Below the pieces are notes generated by a model, which was not told the origin of the DNA, ran no database searches, and was given only the letters and a program-made list of their open reading frames with translations. From positions 62,001 through 126,000 of the forward strand of contig CAINFC010000101.1 in assembly GCA_903847975.1 (NCBI GenBank): 64,000 nucleotides of DNA, read 5' to 3'. Numbering within the stretch: position 1 is the first letter of the stretch; every line of letters begins with the position of its first letter. Source of the DNA: an uncultured Acidobacteriota bacterium (lineage in GTDB: Bacteria; Acidobacteriota; UBA6911; CAINFC01). Position numbers and translations under genes: made by a program. Below, piece by piece: positions 57,255 through 64,000 of this stretch.

Positions 57255-58514
57255 ATGCTCTGGGAAATCATCAAGCAGGCCTTTGTCAGCATCCGGGAAA
57301 ACGGATCGCGCTCTTTTCTCAGCCTTCTGGGAATCACCTGGGGAATCAGCTGCTTCATTATACTTTTTGCTTACGGAGACGGCATGGGCCGGGCGATGAA
57401 GATCGCCCTCAGCTACTTCGGGGACACCGTCAACATCGTCTGGAACGGGCAGACCAGCATGCAGGCCGGCGGGCAGCGGGCCGGGCGCCGCGTGCGCATG
57501 GAGCTGCACGATGTGGAGGACATCCGCCAGAACTGCACCCTGGTAAAGCGGGTCAGCCCGGAGATCTACCGCTACCTGGAAATCAGCTACGAGAACAGAT
57601 CCACGCTGAACGGGGTGCGCGGAATCAACGCCGAGTATCCGGTCATGCGCGGAATGTTCATGGAGGAAGGCCGCAGCCTTTCGGCGGAAGACATACAGCA
57701 GCAGCGGCGGGTGGCCATCATCGGCATGGACCTGCGGCAGCGCCTGTTCTCCAATGCCCCGGCTCTGGGAGAGACGATCCGGATCAGCGGAACCACCTTC
57801 ACGGTCATCGGGGTGATGAAGAAAAAGATACTCATTTCCAACTACTTCTCGATGGACGACGAGAACGCTTTCATCCCCTATACCGCCATGGGCATTTTCG
57901 CCAGCACGCGCTATTTGAGCGTGCTGGTCTTCCAGCCGGTCAGCGGAGCCATGAACGAAGCGGCCCAGCAGCAGGTCCGCCAGCAGATCGCCAAAACCCA
58001 CTATTTCAACGCCCGCGATGAGAAGGCCATTCTGTTTCATTCCTCTGCGGAAATTGAAGCCATTCTGGAAGGATTGACCACCGCCAACAAGATCCTGCTG
58101 TTCATCGTCGGGATATTTACCCTGGGAATCGGAGGCGTCGGGGTCATGAACATCATGCTGGTCACCGTCAAGGAAAGGACCCGGGAGATCGGAATCCGCA
58201 AAGCCCTGGGAGCCCGGCAAAGCCACATCCAGCTGCAGTTTCTTTCGGAGGCCCTGGCGATCACCATGCTGGGCGGAATGCTGGGATACCTGCTGGCGGT
58301 GGGAATTACCACCCTGATCGGCAGCCTGCCGTTTTTCAGCAATCTGACCTTCGGCCGGACGCGCAACCTGGAAGGAGACATCTACCTGGTGGTTTCCCTC
58401 TCCTCCTTTTATACTTCGATGGCCACCTTGACCGTGGTCGGACTGCTCTCCGGTCTTCTGCCGGCACGCAAGGCTGCGGCCATGGATCCTGTCGCCTCGC
58501 TCCGCTACGAATAA
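57255..58514 (+). CDS. MacB/FtsX-family ABC transporter permease, second copy
   Basis: 419 residues, ATG at 57255 with GGAGGA. The layout is the same as its neighbour: helix 1 (SFLSLLGITWGISCFIILFAYG), periplasmic domain, then IMLVTVKERTREIGIRKALGA and a C-terminal SLSSFYTSMATLTVVGLLSGLLP. The two proteins are clear paralogues and could form a heterodimer. No LolD/MacB-type ATPase lies next to them; the ATPase at 59.7 kb is of the exporter type with its own membrane domain. Confidence 0.9.
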   Translation: MLWEIIKQAFVSIRENGSRSFLSLLGITWGISCFIILFAYGDGMGRAMKIALSYFGDTVNIVWNGQTSMQAGGQRAGRRVRMELHDVEDIRQNCTLVKRVSPEIYRYLEISYENRSTLNGVRGINAEYPVMRGMFMEEGRSLSAEDIQQQRRVAIIGMDLRQRLFSNAPALGETIRISGTTFTVIGVMKKKILISNYFSMDDENAFIPYTAMGIFASTRYLSVLVFQPVSGAMNEAAQQQVRQQIAKTHYFNARDEKAILFHSSAEIEAILEGLTTANKILLFIVGIFTLGIGGVGVMNIMLVTVKERTREIGIRKALGARQSHIQLQFLSEALAITMLGGMLGYLLAVGITTLIGSLPFFSNLTFGRTRNLEGDIYLVVSLSSFYTSMATLTVVGLLSGLLPARKAAAMDPVASLRYE

Positions 58515-58597
58515 TCCCTCCCTGGAAGTGGGATATAATTTTGCCCGAATGTCCGGCAAAGGGAATGAATTTATCTAAATCCAGGGAAAAGGCGATT

Positions 58598-58900
58598 ATG
58601 ATACAGGCGGATGACGGCAGGTTTCTAAAAGCGAAGGATCATTTGGTCCTGCGTGAGGAGTATGACGACTGGGCCATTTTATATAATCCGGACACCGGCC
58701 GAGCGGTAGGACTTTCGCCGACCGGGGTTACGATCTGGAAGCACCTGGAATTGCCTTCGGTGAGCGACCTCGGTGCCGTTGCCCGGTCTATAGAAAATGA
58801 ATTTGCCGATGTGCCGGAGGATCTCACCCGGTCGATTCAGGATTTTTTAAACAGCACCCTGGTCGCCGGCTATATCGAAGTTGCCGCCGGGGCGCCCTGA
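58598..58900 (+). CDS. PqqD-like peptide-binding (RRE) protein
   Basis: 100 residues from the ATG at 58598, preceded by GGGAAAAGG; a start at 58565 is possible but badly spaced. LREEYDDWAILYNPDTGRAV, GLSPTGVTIWKHLELPS and LTRSIQDFLNSTLVAGYIEV follow the PqqD/RRE winged-helix pattern. PqqD-like domains bind precursor peptides and present them to modifying enzymes. A TATAAT at 58534-58539 is a likely -10. It is the first gene of a PqqD/S26/ABC cassette; no radical-SAM or other maturase is adjacent. Confidence 0.8.
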   Translation: MIQADDGRFLKAKDHLVLREEYDDWAILYNPDTGRAVGLSPTGVTIWKHLELPSVSDLGAVARSIENEFADVPEDLTRSIQDFLNSTLVAGYIEVAAGAP

Positions 58901-59035
58901 CTGATAACCGGCTGCGGCTGTAAACGCCCGGGATCGCCGACATCCACCTTTTTTCTCGCGATGGGGTTTGTGCTGCCCATACTTTTTCGTTTCCGTCCGC
59001 ATGGACAGCGCCAGGGAAAGCCATAACGGAAAGCC

Positions 59036-59710
59036 ATGGTGGCCCGATTGCCTTTGCCTCCCCAAGGAACGATCTGCTACACCGGGACCAGCATGTCGCC
59101 GACATTGATGGACGGGGACTGTCTGACCTACCGGCGTCAGAGTTCTTATCGCCGCGGGGATGTCGTCATTTTTTCGGAACCGTCCGGTAAGGATTTTTAT
59201 ATGATTCACCGGATCGTCCGGACGGTCGGAGGACGCCACCAGACTGCCGGAGACGGCAACCGGGTAGCCGATATGTTTTTTCTGTGCCCGGAGCAGGTCG
59301 TCGGCCGGGTGATGAAAAAAACAAGAAGCGGAAGGACGTATGCGGTGGCAGGCGGTTGCCGCGGCACGCTGCGCTACTGGTACTGCCGCCGGGGGAAGCG
59401 GCGCCTGCGGCCCCTTTTCCTTTTTCTCGAACCGGCATTTTCCCGGCTGGCCCTCCGGATCAATCCATGGTTCGCCTCCCGCCTGGCCGTTCAGCCAATC
59501 ATCGTTCTTTCCGAAGATTCCGGGGTCCGGATATGGCTGCGACTGCACCGCTGGTGTGCCGGATGGTGGGACAGTTCAGGAAACCAGTGGTACATTCGCC
59601 CGGAATTCCGGCTGTTCGTGGACGCGCGGCGCCTACCCGACGGCCCGAAACTGCTGCAGGCGGAGGGGATTGCGCTGCCTTCCCGAGGCCAGAGGGGCGG
59701 GGCGGAATGA
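59036..59710 (+). CDS. S24/S26-family (signal-peptidase-like) peptidase
   Basis: 224 residues, ATG at 59036. The nucleophile Ser19 sits in YTGTSMSPTLMDGD. Where bacterial signal peptidase I has Lys, this protein has His58 in YMIHRIVRT, followed by Asp73 in TAGDGN, the Ser-His-Asp arrangement of Sec11/SipW-type (S26B) enzymes. There is no clear N-terminal membrane anchor; the C-terminal 120 residues are Arg/Trp-rich and without family match. It overlaps the ABC exporter gene by four bases (ATGA), so the two are co-translated. Probable processing of a small peptide or protein before or during export. Confidence 0.8.
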   Translation: MVARLPLPPQGTICYTGTSMSPTLMDGDCLTYRRQSSYRRGDVVIFSEPSGKDFYMIHRIVRTVGGRHQTAGDGNRVADMFFLCPEQVVGRVMKKTRSGRTYAVAGGCRGTLRYWYCRRGKRRLRPLFLFLEPAFSRLALRINPWFASRLAVQPIIVLSEDSGVRIWLRLHRWCAGWWDSSGNQWYIRPEFRLFVDARRLPDGPKLLQAEGIALPSRGQRGGAE

Positions 59711-61575
59711 CCGGGAAGGTGCCGCCGATTGGCCAGGTGCCCTGGCGGGGCAGAATCCGACTGCTCCGAGAAGCCCTGACCTACGTCAAGCCGTCGAAAA
59801 ACGAGTCGTTCCGTTACCGCGATATCCTCTATTTTGCCCGCTACCTGCTACCCCTTCGACGGGTGGTTGCCGCTTCCATACTTCTGACCCTGCTCTCTTC
59901 GGTTCTGGCCACGGCACTGCCGCTGTCGGGTAAGTGGATTATCGATTACATCTTTTTGAAGAAGGATGTCGGTCCGGTCATGGACTCCCTGCGGAACCAT
60001 CATATGGGCTTTATTGCCCCGCTGGTCGGACTGGTTTCCCAATCGCTTCCCCATCTGCTGCTGACCCTGGTGCTGATATCCCTGGCCAGGTACTTTATTT
60101 CCAGCGAGCTTTCCCTCCTGAACTACCGGATCAACGCCGAGTACGGATTCCGGGTCCGAATGGAAGTTATGTCCCGTGTCCTGCGCTACCCCCTGTCCTA
60201 TTTCAAGTCCACACGCAGCGGCTATCTCCTGGCCCGCATCCAGAACGACACCGGTAATCTGAGCAACATTTCCAGCAGCTTTTTACAGGACATCCTCTCC
60301 TCTGCCATGAATCTGGCGGTCTCTTCTTCCATTCTGGTAGGGATTTCCCGTCCGCTCACCCTGTTTGTCATCCTTTCCGTACCATTCACGGTCGCCCTGA
60401 GTTTTCTGATTGTCCGCTTCAATCGCTCCTACGCCATCCGTATGAGAGAAAGCGGGCTGCAGCTGAGCGCCGACGGGCAGGAGATGATCGGAGCCATCGA
60501 CCTGATCAAGATTCATTCGGCTGAGGATCGGGCTGTTGCCCGCTACGAGAAGGCGTACCGCGAAAATGTCACCCTGCACATGGCCAATATGCTTTTTGGC
60601 CGGATCACCTCCGGAACCCAGCAGGCCATGACCCAGGCGGTCCGTCTGGGGGTCATGCTGTATGGCGGTTCGCTGGTGCTGGACGGCAGGATCAGTATCG
60701 GGGACTATACCGCCTTTCTGGCCATGTATCCCCAGCTGACCGGTTCCATTACCAATTATCTTCAACTGCCGCTCTCCCTGCAGGGTTCGGCAATTTCCTC
60801 CAGCCGGGTAAGGTCCCTGCTGGAACAGGCTACGGAATTCGAGCACGAGGACCACGCGCGGCAGCTGATCGTTCCGGAGTGCCGTGCCCGAGGACATATA
60901 CGCTGCGATAAGCTGTATTTCTCCTATGAAGAGGGGACTCCGGTGCTCCAGGATGTCTCCCTGGAAATTCATCCCGGGGAACGCATCGGCCTGATCGGCG
61001 CCACCGGTACCGGGAAGACCACCTTTATCCACCTGCTGCTCAAATTTTTCCGGCCGCAGTCCGGCCGGATTTATCTGGATGGCCACTGCTACGCGGACCT
61101 GAATCCCGGATGGATCCGGGAGCAGATCGGCCTGGTGTCCCAGGAGCTTCTGCTTTTTAACGATACGGTATTCAACAACATTCTTTACAGCCGGCCCGGC
61201 TCTTCGGATGCGGAGGTGTTTCAGGCGGCCCGTGCCGCGGGCATCGACGAGGAGATCCGGGCGCTGTCTCAGGGGTACGCCACCGTGGTGGGCGAGCGCG
61301 GGAGCAAGCTCTCCGGGGGGCAAAAGCAGCGCATTGCCATCGCGCGGGCCTTTTTACGCGAGTCTCCCATCATTATCCTCGACGAACCCACCGCGCACCT
61401 GGACCTGGCGACCGAAAAGCGGCTGATGGAGGAATTCGTGAAAAGGTGCCACGGCCGGACCACGCTGCTCGTCACCCACCGGGAAAGCCTGCTGGCTCTT
61501 GCCGACCGGGTGTTTGAGGTCCGGGAAGGGAGGCTGATTCCAAGGCAGGACCTCAACCGGACGGGGGGTGGCTAG
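59707..61575 (+). CDS. ABC exporter (membrane domain fused to ATPase)
   Basis: 622 residues from the ATG at 59707 (ATGA overlap with the S26 gene); the long frame upstream is antisense-like shadow of the S26 gene. Six membrane helices occupy about 50-330. The ATPase domain has Walker A GATGTGKTT (about 431-438), signature LSGGQKQR (about 535), Walker B IIILDEP (about 556-562) and a switch His in LLVTHRE. There is no C39 peptidase domain, which fits use of the separate S26 peptidase. Architecture matches type I peptide or lipid exporters of the MsbA/HlyB class. Confidence 0.92.
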   Translation: MTGKVPPIGQVPWRGRIRLLREALTYVKPSKNESFRYRDILYFARYLLPLRRVVAASILLTLLSSVLATALPLSGKWIIDYIFLKKDVGPVMDSLRNHHMGFIAPLVGLVSQSLPHLLLTLVLISLARYFISSELSLLNYRINAEYGFRVRMEVMSRVLRYPLSYFKSTRSGYLLARIQNDTGNLSNISSSFLQDILSSAMNLAVSSSILVGISRPLTLFVILSVPFTVALSFLIVRFNRSYAIRMRESGLQLSADGQEMIGAIDLIKIHSAEDRAVARYEKAYRENVTLHMANMLFGRITSGTQQAMTQAVRLGVMLYGGSLVLDGRISIGDYTAFLAMYPQLTGSITNYLQLPLSLQGSAISSSRVRSLLEQATEFEHEDHARQLIVPECRARGHIRCDKLYFSYEEGTPVLQDVSLEIHPGERIGLIGATGTGKTTFIHLLLKFFRPQSGRIYLDGHCYADLNPGWIREQIGLVSQELLLFNDTVFNNILYSRPGSSDAEVFQAARAAGIDEEIRALSQGYATVVGERGSKLSGGQKQRIAIARAFLRESPIIILDEPTAHLDLATEKRLMEEFVKRCHGRTTLLVTHRESLLALADRVFEVREGRLIPRQDLNRTGGG

Positions 61576-61608
61576 GGGAACAGGACACCTTTCCAGAGCA
61601 GAAAGGCG

Positions 61609-62265
61609 CTACGGTTGGACAATCCGGTTCCGGACGGCGAAGAGGACCAGTTCGCCCAGGGAGTGCAGGTTCAGCTTGTTCATGATATTGGTCCGGTGGG
61701 CGTCAACGGTCTTGCTGCTCAGAGAAAGCTGGGCGGCTGCTTCCCTGGTTGACTTTCCTTCTGCCAGAAGCTTCAGAATTTCGAGCTCCCGGGCAGTCAG
61801 CCGGTTGGTTGGCTGGGGTTCGACCTCCACCGGGACCTCCGGGTTCAGGAAGCGGTCCAGCAGGATGGAGGATATGTTCGGGTCAAAAAACGGCTTGTGC
61901 GCAGCCAGGGCTTCCAGGGCGACAAAGAGGTTGCGGCGGACGTCGATCTTCAAAAGAAAGCCCCGGGCACCGGCGGCGAGCACCTCCCGGATCAGCCACT
62001 CGGAGTCATGCATCGTAAGGATTAAAATCTCGGCCTCCGGAAGAGCCTGGTGTATTATCCGGGTGGCATCCAGCCCGTTCATTTCGGGCATGGCATAATC
62101 CATAATAATCAGGTCCGGCTTGAGCTGCAGAGCCTTTTCCACTGCCTCCTTGCCGTTGGCCGCCTCGTCGCAGACGGTCCAATGAGGCTTTTGCCGCAGC
62201 ATGGAGCAAACGCCTTCCCGGACGATATCGTGATCATCGGCAATGAGAATGCGTAGCGATTTCAT
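61609..62265 (-). CDS. NarL/FixJ-type response regulator
   Basis: 218 residues, ATG at 62265 with AGGAAAAGG. The receiver domain (LRILIADDHDIVREGVCSML, phospho-Asp in LIIMDYAMPEMNGLDA, Lys in GFLLKIDV) is joined to a LuxR-type helix-turn-helix (LTARELEILKLLAEGKSTRE, LSSKTVDAHRTNIMNKLNLH). It should activate transcription as a dimer on phosphorylation. No cognate kinase is adjacent; it is convergent with the ABC exporter gene with a 33-base gap. Confidence 0.93.
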   Translation of the reverse strand: MKSLRILIADDHDIVREGVCSMLRQKPHWTVCDEAANGKEAVEKALQLKPDLIIMDYAMPEMNGLDATRIIHQALPEAEILILTMHDSEWLIREVLAAGARGFLLKIDVRRNLFVALEALAAHKPFFDPNISSILLDRFLNPEVPVEVEPQPTNRLTARELEILKLLAEGKSTREAAAQLSLSSKTVDAHRTNIMNKLNLHSLGELVLFAVRNRIVQP

Positions 62266-62411
62266 ACCTTTTCCTGCCTGCCATTGTTGTGCGCAACACG
62301 ATCATTGTAACATTTTCTTTTGTGGCAGGGAGCGAATGCCTCGGGCCCGCCGGTTCCGGCGGGCCGGATGTTCCGGCGGATTGCTGCCGCCGCGGATCCA
62401 TTCCCCAGGCG

Positions 62412-62975
62412 ATGGCTGAGGTAAACCATAAAACAATCGTGAGGAGATACCGGCCGGAAGAGGCGGAAGCCATTGCTCTCCTTTTCCGGAACACGGTGAG
62501 GAATGTCAATGCCGGGGATTATTCTCCGGAGCAGGTCGGGGCTTGGGCGGCCGGGGCGGGTGACCGGGATGTATGGCGGCAGCGGCTGCTGCGAACCCGG
62601 CCGTTTGTCGCCCTGCGGGAAGGATCGGTGGTGGGATTTGCCGAGCTTTTGCCGGATGGTCAGATCGATTGTTTCTACGTGCATCACGATCAGCTGAGGC
62701 GGGGAATAGGACGGGCCCTGATGCGGCGCCTGGAGTCCGAAGCCCGGCGGCGGCAGCTCGACTTCCTGACCGCGGATGTCAGCCTGACCGCTCGCCCTTT
62801 TTTCGAGAAGGCCGGATTCAGGGTTGTCCGGGTGTGCCGGGTCTCGGTTCGAGGAGTAGAATTGGAAAATCTGCGGATGGTTCGCTCGCTCCGGAAGGAA
62901 GGGAGGACCCGGAGCGCCGGGAGCGGGCAAAACACAGACCGAAGGGAGGGGAAAAGTTATGTCACGCGCTTATGA
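62412..62975 (+). CDS. GNAT-family N-acetyltransferase
   Basis: 187 residues from the ATG at 62412; the frame is open upstream but without family match. VVGFAELLPDGQIDCFYVHHDQLRRGIGRALMRRLE contains the acetyl-CoA pyrophosphate loop (QLRRGIGRAL), and AGFRVVRVCRV closes the fold. The acceptor is unknown. Its 3' end overlaps the methyltransferase gene by 17 bases, so the two are probably co-transcribed. Confidence 0.83.
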   Translation: MAEVNHKTIVRRYRPEEAEAIALLFRNTVRNVNAGDYSPEQVGAWAAGAGDRDVWRQRLLRTRPFVALREGSVVGFAELLPDGQIDCFYVHHDQLRRGIGRALMRRLESEARRRQLDFLTADVSLTARPFFEKAGFRVVRVCRVSVRGVELENLRMVRSLRKEGRTRSAGSGQNTDRREGKSYVTRL

Positions 62976-63735
62976 AACCAGGGAAATGGCCCTTGGATAT
63001 TTGCGATGCCGGCCGGCACTGCACCCGCTCATCGTGAAAAAGATACAGGAGGACCAGGCATGGAATGCTTTGGTCCCCCGGGCTCTGGACCTGGGCTGCG
63101 GCTCCGGCCTTTCGGCCGCTCCCCTGGCCGGCCTTGCGGAATCGGTCATTTGCATGGATCCCTCCTTCCCTATGCTTGGCTTCTGCCGGCTTTCGGCTCC
63201 CTCGGCCGGACCGGTGCAGGGAGTCGCCGAATACCTGCCGTTCTCCTCAGGTGTCTTCCAGCTGGTGACGGCAGCCGGATCCCTGAATTATTCGGATCTG
63301 CCGAAAGCCTGTGCGGAGATCCGCCGCGTGCTCTCTCCGCAAGGCGTTCTGGCGATTTACGATTTTTCCCCCGGCCGAAGTTTCCGGGGCTCGGAAGGCC
63401 TGGACCTGTGGTTCGACCGTTTCGCCAGGCGGTACCCTCCCGCCAGGGATTCCTGGCTCGAAATTTCTCCGGAACGGCTGATGAAGGAAGCCAGGGGCCT
63501 GGAGCTCCGGGCTTTCCGTCCTTTCGAGATGGATCTGACCTATGACCGCCCGGCCTATGTCGACTATCTCATGACGGAGACCTCCGTGGCTGCAGCGATC
63601 CAGGAAGGGGAAGCGGAGGAGGAGGTCCGCCGCTGGCTTCGGCAAAGCCTGGAAGAGGTATTCCCGGAAAAGCCGCAAAGGATTGTGTTCCGTGGCTATA
63701 TCGCCTATCTGATCCCCCGCAGGGATGCCCCCTGA
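62959..63735 (+). CDS. SAM-dependent class I methyltransferase
   Basis: 258 residues, ATG at 62959 with GGAGGGG. Motif I is ALDLGCGSGLSAAPLAG, motif II VICMDPSFPML, then EYLPFSSGVFQLVTAAGSLNY and LSPQGVLAIYDFSPG, the UbiE/BioC-like pattern (PF08241). The substrate is not determinable. Codes downstream of the acetyltransferase in the same direction. Confidence 0.9.
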   Translation: MSRAYETREMALGYLRCRPALHPLIVKKIQEDQAWNALVPRALDLGCGSGLSAAPLAGLAESVICMDPSFPMLGFCRLSAPSAGPVQGVAEYLPFSSGVFQLVTAAGSLNYSDLPKACAEIRRVLSPQGVLAIYDFSPGRSFRGSEGLDLWFDRFARRYPPARDSWLEISPERLMKEARGLELRAFRPFEMDLTYDRPAYVDYLMTETSVAAAIQEGEAEEEVRRWLRQSLEEVFPEKPQRIVFRGYIAYLIPRRDAP

Positions 63736-64000
63736 CGGGGACCCTCCCGTGCGCAAAGCCGGAAATTTCCAGGCACCTGCCTTTCCTTGATTCGGTCCCG
63801 GGGTTCACTCTAAAATTCTTATTGCAGGAAGAAGCGGATAAAGTTCCTTTACGAGGATTTGTAGGGATCATCGTTTTTCGGAACCGGAACGCTGCCCGGC
63901 GGAACAGGAAGAACTTGCCTGGCTTTGATCCCTCGGGCAGTGCATGGAAGATAGCGTCGAGGGAAAGATGCGTTTCGCGAGGTTCCACCGTGTCGTGCGT
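63736..64000. other. Terminal stretch, no gene called
   Basis: About 265 bases to the window edge. An ATG at 63969 preceded by GAGGGAAAG could open a plus-strand gene continuing outside (MRFARFHRVVR). A minus-strand frame across 63569-63988 begins SLDAIFHALP, like an ArsR-type start, but loses similarity at once and overlaps the methyltransferase gene. Confidence 0.3.

Noticed and set aside
63569-63988. Minus-strand frame beginning like an ArsR regulator (SLDAIFHALP)
   Set aside because: Similarity ends after ten residues, and most of the frame is antisense to the methyltransferase gene.

Overview
The window looks like a chromosomal stretch of a Gram-negative, heterotrophic, sugar-degrading bacterium, most plausibly from the Acidobacteriota/Aminicenantota sphere. 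That placement is inference. It rests on high GC content, a TonB-dependent outer-membrane receptor, many Tat-exported sugar enzymes, CE15 and DUF1080 enzymes, propeller-type hybrid sensors, and a peroxide-defence rubrerythrin typical of anaerobes or microaerophiles. I see no rRNA, tRNA, CRISPR array, complete insertion sequence or prophage.

Layout. 1-9.1 kb: tail of a HAD phosphatase, a YncE-propeller/phosphoesterase fusion, a periplasmic M20 amidohydrolase, a VOC protein, and a two-gene signalling operon (PilJ-type hybrid kinase plus a response regulator with a C-terminal CxxC...CxxC module). 9.1-17.5 kb: a cobalamin-riboswitch-controlled BtuB-like receptor with a sugar-isomerase-like gene behind it, then an S8 protease, a membrane protein, an M24 aminopeptidase and a DUF1080 hydrolase. 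17.9-22.9 kb: a tight four-gene operon (Gfo/Idh dehydrogenase, PIG-L deacetylase, NagB-like deaminase, UroD-like protein) that reads as amino-sugar catabolism, divergent from an HpcH/HpaI aldolase. 22.9-32.6 kb: a GT-C/TPR membrane protein, an enolase-superfamily enzyme, a CE15 glucuronoyl esterase, a secreted protein of unknown function, a Tat-exported TIM-barrel isomerase and a large membrane protein. 32.7-40.4 kb: SGNH hydrolase and two Gfo/Idh proteins around a class III aminotransferase, then a GT2/GT-C lipid-linked glycosylation pair.

40.4-42.3 kb is the most plastic part. A direct repeat of about 133 bp flanks a fragment of a peptide-exporter ATPase and a HicBA toxin-antitoxin pair. 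42.3-49.7 kb: a chorismatase/RidA-like gene abutting apbE, a leaderless gene of unknown function, a DUF362 protein, and two unrelated families of mannonate dehydratase facing each other. 49.9-55.6 kb: an exported rubrerythrin, a DUF2231 membrane protein and a 1446-residue propeller hybrid sensor. 55.9-64 kb: two MacB/FtsX-like permeases, a PqqD/S26-peptidase/ABC-exporter cassette, a NarL-type regulator, a GNAT acetyltransferase and a methyltransferase.

Three themes connect the genes. First, uptake and breakdown of plant or bacterial glycans and uronates, with many enzymes carrying Tat signals. Second, envelope signalling and export. Third, a non-coding layer: a family of long purine/pyrimidine hairpins sits in four convergent gene junctions and one divergent one, and several genes appear to be transcribed without a 5' leader from clear sigma70-type promoters.
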